From CADEGL01 sp050180485 (GTDB lineage: Bacteria > Pseudomonadota > Alphaproteobacteria > CADEGL01), in NCBI GenBank assembly GCA_050180485.1, contig JBFXED010000015.1, positions 24,400 to 88,399 on the forward strand: a stretch of 64,000 bases of DNA, in the 5' to 3' direction. Below the pieces are notes generated by a model. It ran no database searches. It saw nothing but the letters and a program-made list of their open reading frames with translations, and was not told the origin of the DNA. Within the stretch, counting starts at the first letter, position 1. Every line of letters begins with the position of its first letter. The position numbers and the translations under genes were made by a program. This document shows positions 54,198 through 63,731 of this stretch, one piece after another.

Positions 54198-57100
54198 TCA
54201 GCTGCAACCGCTGGTCGAGCCGCAGGTGACGCATTTCATGCAAGTCCCGTTGCGGACCAGCGTGAAGTTGCCGCACTCGCCACAGGCGTCGCCTTCATAC
54301 CCCTTCATCCGGGCCTCACGGACCTGGTCGAGGCGGGCATCGACGGCGACAGCGATCACGGCATCCACGGCAACGGTTTGGGACAAGCCGTTGCCAGTGG
54401 TCTCGAGGGCCCCGCCGTTGCCGGCGGCGCCATTTCCATGGGCGTGGATATGGGTGTGTCCATTTTCGTGCGCATGGCCGGCTTCGCCGCCGTTCGTGGC
54501 GCGGCCGGACAGGACGTAGAGGTTGTTACGGACGTAGCCGGCGCTGGCCACGCGCTTCACGACTTCCATCTCCTGGGGCAGGTCGCCTTCCTGGTTGCCG
54601 GTACCCAGGCTGTCCGGACGGGTATCTTCCGGCTTCACATGGGCCAAGTCGGTGCGGCCGAGATAGGAGATGGCCAGCTCGCGGAAGATGTAGTCCAACA
54701 CCGAAGTCGACATACGGATGGCGTCGTTGCCCTCGACCATGCCCGAAGGTTCGAAGCGCGTGAAGGTGTACGCCTCGACGAACTCCTCCAGCGGCACGCC
54801 GTACTGAAGACCGATCGAGATCGCGATGGCGAAGTTGTTCATCAAGCTGCGGAAGGCGGCGCCTTCCTTGTGCATGTCGACGAAAATCTCACCCAGATGT
54901 CCGTCCTCGTACTCGCCGGTGCGCAGATAGACCTTGTGGCCTCCCACGATGGCCTTTTGGGTATAGCCCTTACGGCGCGAGGGCAGGCGGCGGCGCTCGG
55001 TGACGATGCGCTCGATGATGCGCTCGACAACCCGCTCCGCGACCATGGGTGCCTGTTGTGCCGGCGGGGCTTCCAGAACCTCCTCGGTGAACGCGCCGTC
55101 GTCGTCTTCGAGAACACTGGCCGAGAGCGGTTGCGACAGCTTGGAGCCGTCGCGATAGAGCGCGTTGGCCTTGAGCCCCAGGCGCCACGACGCCATGTAG
55201 GCGTCCTTGCAGTCGGAGACGCCGGCGCTGTTTGGCATGTTGATGGTCTTGGAGATGGCGCCCGAGATGAACGGCTGGGCCGCGGCCATCATCAGGATGT
55301 GGCTTTCCACCGACAGCGCGCGCTTGCCGATGCGGCCGCAGGGATTGGCGCAGTCGAACACCGGCAGATGCTCACCCTTCAGGTGCGGCGCGCCTTCGAG
55401 CGTCATGGCGCCGCAGCAGAAGGTGTTGGCCGCATCCAGGTCGGCCTTGGTGAAGCCGAGCGCGCCCAACAGGTCGAAGGAAACATCGTCCAGCTTGGCG
55501 GCGTCGATGCCGAGCGTGCCGGTGCAGAATTCGGCGCCCAGCGTCCACTTGTTGAAGGCGAACTTGATGTCGAAGGCCGAGGCCAGCGCGCCCTCGACGG
55601 CGGCGAGCGCCGTGTCGGTGAAGCCTTTAGCCTTGAGCGTCTCGTGGTTGATGCCTAGCGCGCCCTTGAGTGTGCCGTGGCCGACCGCGTAGCGAACAAT
55701 GGCGTCGATCTGGGACGAGTTGTAGCCTAGCGTTTCGAGCGCAACCGGCACGGTCTGGTTGATGATCTTGAAGTAGCCGCCGCCGGCTAGCTTCTTGAAC
55801 TTCACCAGCGCGAAGTCGGGCTCGATGCCGGTCGTGTCGCAATCCATCACCAGACCGATCGTGCCGGTGGGCGCGATGACCGTGGTCTGGGCGTTGCGAT
55901 AGCCGTGCACCTCGCCGAGCGCCAAGGCGTTGTCCCAGGCGCGCTTCGCGGCCTCGATCAGGCGCGCGTCGGGGCAGGAGGCGGCATCGAGAGCGACCGG
56001 GTTGGTCGCCAGGCCTTCATAGCCTTGCTTCTCACCATGGGCGGCACGGCGATGGTTGCGCATGACGCGCAGCATGGCGTCGCGGTTTTTGCCGTAGCCG
56101 GGGAAGGGGCCCAGCTCTTCGGCCATCTCGGCCGAGGTGGCATAGCACACGCCGGTCATGATGGCCGACAGGGCGCCGCAGATGGCGCGGCCCTGCGGGC
56201 TGTCATAGGACAGGCCCTGGGCCATCAACAGGCCGCCGATATTGGCGAAGCCCAGGCCCAGCGTGCGGTACTCGTAAGAAAGCTGCGCGATGCTCTTGGA
56301 CGGGAACTGCGCCATCAGGACGGAGATCTCGAGCACCACGGTCCACAGCCGCACGGCGTGCTCATAGGCCTCGACGTCGAAGCGGTTCGTCGCGTCGCGG
56401 AACGTCATCAGGTTCAGCGACGCCAGGTTGCAGGCCGTGTCGTCGAGGAACATGTATTCCGAGCACGGGTTCGACGCGTTGATCCGGCCGCTGTTGGGGC
56501 AGGTGTGCCAATCGTTGACCGTGGTGTCGAACTGGATGCCGGGATCGGCGCAGGCCCATGCGGCGTGGCCGATCTTTTCCCACAGCTCGCGCGCCTTGAC
56601 GGTCTTATGAACCTTGCCGTCGGTGCGGCGGATCAGGTTCCACTCGGCGTCCTTCTCGACCGCGCGCAGGAACTCGTCCGTCACGCGGATGGAGTTGTTC
56701 GAGTTCTGACCGGCCACTGTCAGGTAGGCGTCGGAATCCCAATCCGTGTCGTAGGTGCGGAATTCCAGACTGGTGTAGCCTTGGCGCGCGAACTGCATCA
56801 CGCGCTGGACGTAATTCTCGGGCACCATGGCCTTGCGCGCGACGCGGATGGCGGTCTTCAGCGCGGGGTTCTTCTTGGGATCATAGGGCGCGTCGGCGTC
56901 GCCGTTGCGCTTGGCGCCGTTCACGGCGGCCATGATCTCGTTCAGATGCTTCTGCGCGATCTTGGAGCCGGTGACCAGCGCCGCGACCTTCTGCTCCTCG
57001 ATGACTTTCCAGTCGATGAAGGCCTCGATGTCCGGATGGTCCGCGTTGACGACGACCATCTTGGCCGCGCGGCGCGTCGTGCCGCCCGACTTGATGGCGC

Positions 57101-57896
57101 CCGCCGCGCGATCGCCGACCTTGAGGAAGCTCATCAGGCCCGAGGAACGGCCGCCGCCCGACAGGCGCTCGCCGTCGCCCCGCAGGGCCGAGAAATTGCT
57201 GCCGGTGCCGGAGCCGTACTTGAACAGGCGCGCCTCACGCACCCACAAATCCATGATGCCGCCTTCGTTCACCAAGTCGTCGGCGACGCCCTGGATGAAG
57301 CAGGCATGCGGCTGCGGCCGCTCGTAAGACGAGGGCGAGGCCTCCAACTTGCCGGTCTCGTGGTCGATATAGAAGTGACCCTGCGAGGGGCCGTCGACGC
57401 CGTACGCCCAGTGCAGGCCGGTGTTGAACCATTGCGGCGAGTTGGGCGCCGCCATCTGACGCGCCAGCATGAAGCACATCTCGTCGTAGAAGGCGCGGGC
57501 GTCTTCTTCCTGGTCGAAATAGCCGCCCTTCCAACCCCAGTAGGTCCAGGTGCCGGCCAGGCGGTTGAACACTTCGCGCGCGCTGCTCTCGCCGCGGCTA
57601 CGCTCAGCCTTGGGCAGCGTAGCCAGCGCGGTCTCATCCGGCGTGTGGCGCCACAGCCAGGACGGTACGGTCGACTCTTCGACCGGCTTCAGGACGGACG
57701 CGATGCCGGCCTTGCGGAAATACTTTTGGGCCAGAACGTCGGAGGCAACCTGGGACCAGTCGGCGGGGACTTCGATATCCTCGGCCTTGAAGACGACGGA
57801 GCCGTCGGGGTTGCGGATTTCGCTGGTGGTCTTGCGGAACTCGATGCCGGCGTAGGGCGATTTGCCTTCCACCGTGAATTGCCGACGGATACGCAT
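54198..57896 (-). CDS. nrdJ: Vitamin B12-dependent (class II) ribonucleoside-diphosphate reductase
   Basis: This 1232-residue class II reductase makes deoxyribonucleotides with adenosylcobalamin and no oxygen or Fe-Y radical subunit. It starts FTVEGKSPYAGIEFRKTTSEI and has NSPQWFNTGLHWAYG and the active-site CFIQGVADDL region. Segments RLFKYGSGTGSNFSALRG, DTACNLASLNLM and PTGTIGLVMDCDTTGIEPDF follow. The C-terminal Cys-rich tail CGECGNFTLVRNGTCMKCVTCGSTSGCS includes the redox-active cysteines. I chose 57896 because GGGGGAGG sits at the right distance; 57911 overlaps that signal. Phased NrdR-type boxes lie upstream. Confidence 0.95.
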   Translation of the reverse strand: MRIRRQFTVEGKSPYAGIEFRKTTSEIRNPDGSVVFKAEDIEVPADWSQVASDVLAQKYFRKAGIASVLKPVEESTVPSWLWRHTPDETALATLPKAERSRGESSAREVFNRLAGTWTYWGWKGGYFDQEEDARAFYDEMCFMLARQMAAPNSPQWFNTGLHWAYGVDGPSQGHFYIDHETGKLEASPSSYERPQPHACFIQGVADDLVNEGGIMDLWVREARLFKYGSGTGSNFSALRGDGERLSGGGRSSGLMSFLKVGDRAAGAIKSGGTTRRAAKMVVVNADHPDIEAFIDWKVIEEQKVAALVTGSKIAQKHLNEIMAAVNGAKRNGDADAPYDPKKNPALKTAIRVARKAMVPENYVQRVMQFARQGYTSLEFRTYDTDWDSDAYLTVAGQNSNNSIRVTDEFLRAVEKDAEWNLIRRTDGKVHKTVKARELWEKIGHAAWACADPGIQFDTTVNDWHTCPNSGRINASNPCSEYMFLDDTACNLASLNLMTFRDATNRFDVEAYEHAVRLWTVVLEISVLMAQFPSKSIAQLSYEYRTLGLGFANIGGLLMAQGLSYDSPQGRAICGALSAIMTGVCYATSAEMAEELGPFPGYGKNRDAMLRVMRNHRRAAHGEKQGYEGLATNPVALDAASCPDARLIEAAKRAWDNALALGEVHGYRNAQTTVIAPTGTIGLVMDCDTTGIEPDFALVKFKKLAGGGYFKIINQTVPVALETLGYNSSQIDAIVRYAVGHGTLKGALGINHETLKAKGFTDTALAAVEGALASAFDIKFAFNKWTLGAEFCTGTLGIDAAKLDDVSFDLLGALGFTKADLDAANTFCCGAMTLEGAPHLKGEHLPVFDCANPCGRIGKRALSVESHILMMAAAQPFISGAISKTINMPNSAGVSDCKDAYMASWRLGLKANALYRDGSKLSQPLSASVLEDDDGAFTEEVLEAPPAQQAPMVAERVVERIIERIVTERRRLPSRRKGYTQKAIVGGHKVYLRTGEYEDGHLGEIFVDMHKEGAAFRSLMNNFAIAISIGLQYGVPLEEFVEAYTFTRFEPSGMVEGNDAIRMSTSVLDYIFRELAISYLGRTDLAHVKPEDTRPDSLGTGNQEGDLPQEMEVVKRVASAGYVRNNLYVLSGRATNGGEAGHAHENGHTHIHAHGNGAAGNGGALETTGNGLSQTVAVDAVIAVAVDARLDQVREARMKGYEGDACGECGNFTLVRNGTCMKCVTCGSTSGCS

Positions 57897-57988
57897 GGAG
57901 ACCTCCCCCAACCTATTGGCCGTTTCTGGTTTCGAGTGACCCCAACCTAATAGGGATCAATGACTTAATTAGGGACTCGGGCCTCGAC

Positions 57989-58004
57989 CTACTATATCTA
58001 GTGG
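57989..58004 (-). promoter_or_regulatory. NrdR-box-like site, downstream of the nrdJ -10
   Basis: CTACTATATCTAGTGG matches the NrdR consensus (acaCwAtATaTwGtgt) at 12 of 16 positions. It lies just downstream of the inferred nrdJ -10 box, 64 bp before the first upstream site. Confidence 0.6.
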
Positions 58005-58025
58005 TTGCCGCGGCGACGAGTCACA

Positions 58026-58055
58026 AATATAGCTTCGGTGAGGGGATGTGGTCAA
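58026..58055 (-). promoter_or_regulatory. Probable sigma-70 promoter of nrdJ
   Basis: On the minus strand TTGACC (58055-58050), an 18-base spacer and TATATT (58031-58026) make a -35/-10 pair reading into nrdJ. NrdR-like boxes overlap its upstream side and lie downstream of it. Confidence 0.55.
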
Positions 58056-58099
58056 CGACCTATTGTGGTTAAAACTTGTTCATCCACAATATGTTGCGG
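58053..58099 (-). promoter_or_regulatory. Pair of NrdR-box-like sites 31 bp apart
   Basis: The sites at 58053-58068 (right half CTATTGTGG) and 58084-58099 (CCACAATATGTTGCGG) have starts exactly 31 bp apart, the helical phasing described for tandem NrdR boxes. The second is the better match (CAATATGTTG core); the first is weaker. Confidence 0.55.
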
Positions 58100-58195
58100 C
58101 GCAAAAGGACAGCAAAAAGCCCGTCGTTTCTGCAATACCTAAGATTTTCGGAATGTTTTTAGGCTACGAAATAAGAATCAGTACCTAGTTTCCTA

Positions 58196-58417
58196 TTAGG
58201 CCCGCCAGAATGGCTTGGCCGATTCGGAAGTTGCTTCGGCCTTCGAGATACCCAAATCCCGCAGGATTCGCGGTTCCATCTCCTGCAGTTCCCGCCGTTG
58301 CTTTGCGCGGGACTGCCAGGTGGCAACCAATGCGGTGAAGCTCCGCCAAAGGCCTCGGGCTTGCGCCAAGGGCAAGGCTTGCTCTGAGGTGGATTGGTGC
58401 AGATTCGCTGGGGCCAT
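58196..58417 (-). CDS. DUF1127 (YjiS-like) small protein
   Basis: This 73-residue protein has the DUF1127 motif at its C terminus: RRELQEMEPRILRDLGISKAEA followed by a short tail ending in FWRA. Such small Arg-rich proteins are abundant in Alphaproteobacteria; some bind RNA and affect phosphate or carbon physiology. The start at 58417 keeps a compact protein; a longer frame to 58588 would cross the divergent LysR gene. It shares its upstream region with that LysR gene. Confidence 0.82.
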   Translation of the reverse strand: MAPANLHQSTSEQALPLAQARGLWRSFTALVATWQSRAKQRRELQEMEPRILRDLGISKAEATSESAKPFWRA

Positions 58418-58524
58418 GATACGCTTCTGAGCACAAGAGGCTTGTGAAAGCGATGTTTTCTTCGCTTTTGAGGCTGACCACAAAGCATCGTTTCTCGGGT
58501 AGGCATTAGAAAAATTGGGGCTAT
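58418..58524. promoter_or_regulatory. Divergent promoter region, DUF1127 / LysR
   Basis: This 107-base region contains two exact inverted repeats: CACAAG-AGG-CTTGTG (58432-58446) and AAAGCGA...TCGCTTT with an 8-base loop (58447-58468). The first lies close to the DUF1127 start and is a candidate operator for the adjacent LysR protein. The binding is inferred from symmetry and position only. Confidence 0.45.
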
Positions 58525-59448
<924 letters not shown>

Positions 59449-59531
59449 CAATGAATTAATTCGACCGCGCTGCGGGTTGTTCTAAAGTCGCCGCGCCAAC
59501 CCAGCCGCAAGGCTGCGCCAACGGTGTCTTC

Positions 59532-60515
59532 ATGATTTTAGCGTTCGTGTCGCGCCGAGGCATGATCGAGCGGGTCGAGATCGGTCCGGCCGCGATTCTG
59601 CCGACCGAAGCGTTGTGGGTGGATATCCTGGACCCCAGCGCCGAGGAGCGCACCCGTGTCGAGGCGGCTTTCGGCGTCGCGCTGCCGACCCACGACGAGA
59701 TGCGCGAAATTGAACCCTCCAGCCGGCTCTATACCGAAAATGCTGCGGCGTTCATGACCGCGACGGTGCTGGCCCAGGCCGACACGCCGCATCCAAGCAG
59801 CGACGTGATCACCTTCATCCTTGCGCGCCGGATGTTGATCACCCTGCGCTATACCGAGCCGCGTCCGTTCGCAATCTATGCAAACAAGCTTTGCCGCGCG
59901 CCGGCGGAAACCATCAACGGCGGCGAGGACGTCCTGATCGGACTGCTGGAAGCCTTCGTCGACCGCATCGCCGACGTACTGGAGCGGATCGCCGCCGATC
60001 TCGACCGGGTCAGCAAGGACATCTTCCAGGCCGGCAGCCCGTCCAGCGGGACGCAAGATTTGCAAAGCGTCATCCGTGCGCTTGGCCGGAACGAGGATCT
60101 GGCGTCCAGCACGCGCGAAAGCCTGCTCAGCCTGACGCGCATCATCCGTTTCCACGCTGCCACCTTCGAGGCCGAATCGAAGAAGGAGACCAAGGAGGTT
60201 AAGACGCGCGTGCGTTCCCTCCAGCGCGACATCGATTCGTTGAACGAGCACGTGGCTTACGAATCGCACAAGATCAACTTCCTGCTCGACGCCACCTTGG
60301 GCGTGGTTAACATCGAACAGAACCGCATCATCAAGATTTTTTCGGTCGCAGCCGTGATCTTCCTACCGCCCACGCTGGTGGCCAGCATCTACGGTATGAA
60401 CTTCCAGTTCATGCCCGAGCTGCATTGGGAGCACGGGTATTTCGTGGCCCTGGGCCTCATGATTCTGTCGGCCGTCGTGCCGATTCTCTATTTCCGTAAG
60501 CGAAAGTGGCTATAA
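59532..60515 (+). CDS. corA: CorA-family Mg2+/divalent cation transporter
   Basis: This 327-residue transporter has a large cytoplasmic domain (about 1-265) containing the long stalk helix EAFVDRIADVLERIAADLDRVSKDIF and the DIDSLNEHVAYESHKINFLLDATLGVVNIEQN segment. Two C-terminal membrane helices carry the GMN selectivity motif in SIYGMNFQFMPELHW between them, and a basic tail RKRKWL follows. Members form pentamers that move Mg2+, Co2+ or Ni2+. It lies 4 bases upstream of uppP and may be co-transcribed with it. Confidence 0.95.
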   Translation: MILAFVSRRGMIERVEIGPAAILPTEALWVDILDPSAEERTRVEAAFGVALPTHDEMREIEPSSRLYTENAAAFMTATVLAQADTPHPSSDVITFILARRMLITLRYTEPRPFAIYANKLCRAPAETINGGEDVLIGLLEAFVDRIADVLERIAADLDRVSKDIFQAGSPSSGTQDLQSVIRALGRNEDLASSTRESLLSLTRIIRFHAATFEAESKKETKEVKTRVRSLQRDIDSLNEHVAYESHKINFLLDATLGVVNIEQNRIIKIFSVAAVIFLPPTLVASIYGMNFQFMPELHWEHGYFVALGLMILSAVVPILYFRKRKWL

Positions 60516-60519
60516 GCGC

Positions 60520-61323
60520 ATGACGGACGATCAGACGATCGGTGCCATCGTCCTTGGCATCGTCGAGGGTTTGACCGAGTTCCTGCCCGTCTCTTCAACA
60601 GGGCACCTCATACTGGTTCGTGACCTCATTGGTTTTCAGGGGCCGCCGGGCCAGGTTTTCGAGATCGTCATCCAACTGGGTGCGATCTTAGCCGTCTGCC
60701 TTCTCTATGCGGGCAAGCTGACGCGTATCGCTGTCGATCTGCCGAGCTCGGCATCTGCGCGGCGCTTCGTGATGTTGATCCTGCTGGCGTTCATACCGGC
60801 GTTGATTCTGGGCGCCACGCTGCACGGCTTCATCAAGGGCGTGCTGTTCTCGCCTTGGGTGGTCAGCATCGCGCTGATCGTGGGCGGCATCGCCATCCTG
60901 ATCATCGAGCGGGTGCGTCCGGCGCCGAAATATGCGGCGATCGAGAATTTCACCCCAGCCTTCGCCTTCAAAGTCGGCCTGTGCCAGGCGGTCGCCATGA
61001 TCCCGGGCGTCAGCCGTTCGGGCGCCACCATTCTCGGTGCCGTTTTGCTGGGCGCCGAGCGCCGCGCGGCGGCCGAGTTCTCCTTTATCCTGGCCATCCC
61101 CACCATGTTGGCCGCCACCGTCTACGACCTCTACAAGAACTGGGCGACCCTCGACTTCTCGGGTGGCGCGATAATCCTGATCGGGTTCGTGTTTGCTTTC
61201 ATCACCGCCCTGATCGTGGTGCGCGCGTTCCTGGCCTATATCGGCCGCCACGGTTTCGCTCCATTCGGCTGGTATCGCATCGCCATCGGCTCGCTTATGC
61301 TGGTCTTCCTGTTCGCGCGTTGA
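60520..61323 (+). CDS. uppP: Undecaprenyl-diphosphatase (UppP/BacA)
   Basis: This 267-residue, multi-TM enzyme recycles undecaprenyl pyrophosphate for cell-wall synthesis and confers bacitracin tolerance. It has the two signature loops: IVEGLTEFLPVSSTGHLILV (residues about 14-33, catalytic Glu and Ser/Thr) and PGVSRSGATILGAVLLG around 163-179 with the conserved Arg. ATG 60520 is close behind corA, with four bases between. Confidence 0.96.
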   Translation: MTDDQTIGAIVLGIVEGLTEFLPVSSTGHLILVRDLIGFQGPPGQVFEIVIQLGAILAVCLLYAGKLTRIAVDLPSSASARRFVMLILLAFIPALILGATLHGFIKGVLFSPWVVSIALIVGGIAILIIERVRPAPKYAAIENFTPAFAFKVGLCQAVAMIPGVSRSGATILGAVLLGAERRAAAEFSFILAIPTMLAATVYDLYKNWATLDFSGGAIILIGFVFAFITALIVVRAFLAYIGRHGFAPFGWYRIAIGSLMLVFLFAR

Positions 61324-61346
61324 GCGCGGGGTGCGGGAGGGGACCG

Positions 61347-62369
61347 ATGGCGAACGTGATGCTTACTTGGTACGCGCGCGCCGACGAGATCGCGCGCGTG
61401 AAGGCCGGCCTGCCGCGCGGCACCAACGTGTTCGCGCCGAAAACAAAGTCGCATCTGTCGCGTTTCGAGGTCGAATATGGCGACCTGATCAAGGCTGCGC
61501 CCAAGGCCGACGCGATCATGGGTTGGGTCGTGCCGCCGGGCATCTGGGCCGCCGCGAAAAATCTGAAGGCGCTGGCATGGCTGCATGCCGGTTGCGACGA
61601 ACTGGATTTCGCCATGCTCAAGCGGCGCGGCATCAAGGTCGCCAACATCCGCGGCGGTAACGGCATCGCGGTGGCCGAGCATGCCATGGCGCTTCTCTTG
61701 GGCATCGCCAAGCGCGTGGCGCAACGCCATCAGTGGGTGCAGGAGGCCAAGTGGCAGCCCTTCTGGCAGCCCGAGGCCATCGGCACTCTGCTGGACGGCA
61801 AGACGCTGGCCGTGGTCGGCCTGGGCCAGATCGGCTCGGCCGTCGCGCGGCGCGCCAAGGCGTTCGACATGCACGTCATCGGCGTGCGCCGTCATATGAA
61901 ATTGGGCGGTTCCTTCGTGGACGAGGTCTATGGACCCGAGAAACTGCACGCGGTCCTGAAACGCGCCGATTTCGTGCTGCTCTCGGCGCCGCTCACGGGC
62001 GAGACATTGCACATGATCGATGCCAAGGCGCTGGCCGCCATGAAGCCGTCGGCGTTCCTCATCAACATCGCGCGCGGCAACATGATCGTGGAACAGGCGC
62101 TGTACGAGGCGCTGACCAAGAAACGCCTCGCGGGCTATGCGGCCGACGTGTGGTGGAACTACACCAATTCGTTTCCGGCCACCTATCATTACCCGGTCGT
62201 CTCGCGCACCGGTTTGCACCGGCTGCCGAACGTCTTGTGTTCGGGCGATCAGGCATCGAACGCCGACGGGATGACCGAACGCGAGATCACCATGGGCACG
62301 GAAAGCCTGGCGGCCTTCTTCGCGCGCAAGCCCATGCCGCGCGAGGTCGATCTCGACCTCGGCTACTGA
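61347..62369 (+). CDS. D-isomer-specific 2-hydroxyacid dehydrogenase-family protein
   Basis: This 340-residue protein has a two-domain D-2-hydroxyacid dehydrogenase fold. It has the nucleotide-binding GKTLAVVGLGQIGSAVARRAKAF (about 152-174), the substrate-side NIRGGNGIAVAEHAMALLLG, the NIARGNMIVEQALYEAL segment and a C-terminal YHYPVVSRTGLHRLPNVLCSGD. The family's catalytic triad is Arg, Glu and His. The Arg is in the NIARGN segment, while the Glu and His positions are less certain. It ends by overlapping the opposite-strand GFA gene by 7 bases. GGGAGGGGACC precedes ATG 61347. Confidence 0.88.
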   Translation: MANVMLTWYARADEIARVKAGLPRGTNVFAPKTKSHLSRFEVEYGDLIKAAPKADAIMGWVVPPGIWAAAKNLKALAWLHAGCDELDFAMLKRRGIKVANIRGGNGIAVAEHAMALLLGIAKRVAQRHQWVQEAKWQPFWQPEAIGTLLDGKTLAVVGLGQIGSAVARRAKAFDMHVIGVRRHMKLGGSFVDEVYGPEKLHAVLKRADFVLLSAPLTGETLHMIDAKALAAMKPSAFLINIARGNMIVEQALYEALTKKRLAGYAADVWWNYTNSFPATYHYPVVSRTGLHRLPNVLCSGDQASNADGMTEREITMGTESLAAFFARKPMPREVDLDLGY

Positions 62370-62785
62370 GACTTCGCGGCCGGTGCCGCGTGCTCCTGGT
62401 ATTGGGGCAGGTCGTCGGTGATGGTGAACCACGGCGCTTTCGAGCCGACGAAGATGTGCTTATCGGGACGGACGGATGGCGCATCCACCAGCGTGCCCAT
62501 GGCGACATGGACGAAGGCGCCGCTCCGTACCACCGAATAGAGCAGTGAGCCGCAAACTTGGCAGTGGGCGTCGTGGCCCATCTCGTCGCCATAGGTCATG
62601 AGCCGCTCGGCGCCCTGGGTGACGCATAGCTTATCGTGCTCGATCCCGGCGAACGGCTTGAAGGCGCCGCCCGTAGCGCGCCGGCAGCCCGAACAGTGGC
62701 AGTTGGCGGCATAGCGGAATTCGTCCGCGACCGTGTAACGCACCGCGCCGCAATAGCAGGAACCGGCGAGGCTTCGCACCGCCAC
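62363..62785 (-). CDS. GFA (glutathione-dependent formaldehyde-activating/CENP-V-like) family protein
   Basis: This 140-residue zinc-binding GFA-domain protein has the conserved CxC...CxxC pattern in GSCYCGAVRYTV and ANCHCSGCRRATGGAF. A further pair is in HCQVCGSLLYSVV. The GTG at 62785, two bases after the stop of the dioxygenase gene, is the start that gives a canonical length; upstream codons belong to the dioxygenase frame. It was probably co-translated with the dioxygenase. The family includes glutathione-formaldehyde adduct-processing enzymes, but most members have unproven roles. Confidence 0.85.
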   Translation of the reverse strand: MAVRSLAGSCYCGAVRYTVADEFRYAANCHCSGCRRATGGAFKPFAGIEHDKLCVTQGAERLMTYGDEMGHDAHCQVCGSLLYSVVRSGAFVHVAMGTLVDAPSVRPDKHIFVGSKAPWFTITDDLPQYQEHAAPAAKSQ

Positions 62786-62787
62786 GG

Positions 62788-63669
62788 CTAGACCGGCCGG
62801 TCGCCGTGAATGGCGACGCGGTGCATGACGCGGCGTTGGCCGTGATAGTCGTTGAGCGCGTAGTGCATGCTGGCGCGGTTGTCCCACATGGCGACCGAAC
62901 CTGCTTTCCAGCGGAAACGGCAGGTGAACTCGGGCCGCACCGCGTGATCGCACAGGAAGTTGAGCAGAGGCTTGCTCTCTTCGTCCGTCATGCCCTTGAA
63001 GCGCACCGTATAGGCGCGGTTGACGAACAGGCATTTGCGTCCGGTCTCCGGATGCGCGCGCACGACCGGGTGGTCGTTCTCCTCCTGCTCGGAATTCGCG
63101 ATCGAGCGGCGGATGGAGGCTTCGTCGAGCTGCTCTACTTTCACCTTATAGGCCTCGGCATAGCGCTGCGGATCATAACCACGCACGGAGGTGTGGACGG
63201 CACGCAAGCCCGCGATCTGCTTCTTCATCTCGTCGCTCAGCGCGTCGTAGGCCAGGTACTGGTTGGACCAGATCGTGTCGCCGCCATGGGTTGGAACTTC
63301 GCGTGCGACCAGAACCGAACCCAGGTTCGGTTTCACGCGATAGGTCACGTCATGGTGCCACGTCCCGCCGAAGTTGATCTTGTGGTCGTTGGCTTCCTTC
63401 ACGATCTCCAGGATCTGCGGATGGCTGGCCAGGGTCTTCAACTCCAGCGGCCGGACGAACGGCTTCAGATCGATTTCGCCGAAACGTCCGGCGAAGGCCA
63501 GGTGCTGATCGGGGGTGATGTTCTGGTCGCGGAAGAAAATCACCAGATGGTCCAGCAGCGCCTGGTGGACGGTCGCGAAGGTCTCGTTGTCCATGGGCTT
63601 GGCCAGATCGACGCCCTCGATCTCGGCGCCGATGTTGCCCGCGATGGGATGTATGCCGATCTTCGCCAT
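62788..63669 (-). CDS. TauD/TfdA-family Fe(II)/2-oxoglutarate dioxygenase (paralogue 3)
   Basis: This 293-residue protein has a complete facial triad: His105 and Asp107 in TWHHDVTYRV, and His283 in VMHRVAIHGDRPV. It is closely related to the protein encoded at 52.65 kb (DTIWSNQYLAYDALSDEMKK versus DTMFANQYLAYEALSEGLKK) but keeps the distal His that the other lacks. A GFA-family gene follows with a two-base gap, and a luciferase-like monooxygenase gene lies upstream on the same strand, which suggests a small oxidative catabolic set. Substrate unknown. Confidence 0.9.
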   Translation of the reverse strand: MAKIGIHPIAGNIGAEIEGVDLAKPMDNETFATVHQALLDHLVIFFRDQNITPDQHLAFAGRFGEIDLKPFVRPLELKTLASHPQILEIVKEANDHKINFGGTWHHDVTYRVKPNLGSVLVAREVPTHGGDTIWSNQYLAYDALSDEMKKQIAGLRAVHTSVRGYDPQRYAEAYKVKVEQLDEASIRRSIANSEQEENDHPVVRAHPETGRKCLFVNRAYTVRFKGMTDEESKPLLNFLCDHAVRPEFTCRFRWKAGSVAMWDNRASMHYALNDYHGQRRVMHRVAIHGDRPV

Positions 63670-63731
63670 GCCTGCTTCTCCGCCCTACGGTGATTTTAAG
63701 TATATCGGCCTAAATTTTGTTGGGCGAGCGT

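Larger units (their letters stand above)
57897..58195. other. nrdJ upstream regulatory region
   Basis: This is a 299-base AT-rich gap between nrdJ and the DUF1127 gene, both on the minus strand. It contains a putative promoter and NrdR-like boxes (listed separately). I saw no B12-box type riboswitch core, despite the cobalamin-dependent enzyme. Confidence 0.6.

Noticed and set aside
54135..57950. Long plus-strand frames opposite nrdJ
   Set aside because: They are shadows of the reductase gene; no ribosome-binding site or domain supports them.
57897..58195. Cobalamin riboswitch before the B12-dependent reductase gene
   Set aside because: I looked for the conserved B12-box and core stem on the minus strand and found neither; the region is instead AT-rich with NrdR-like boxes.
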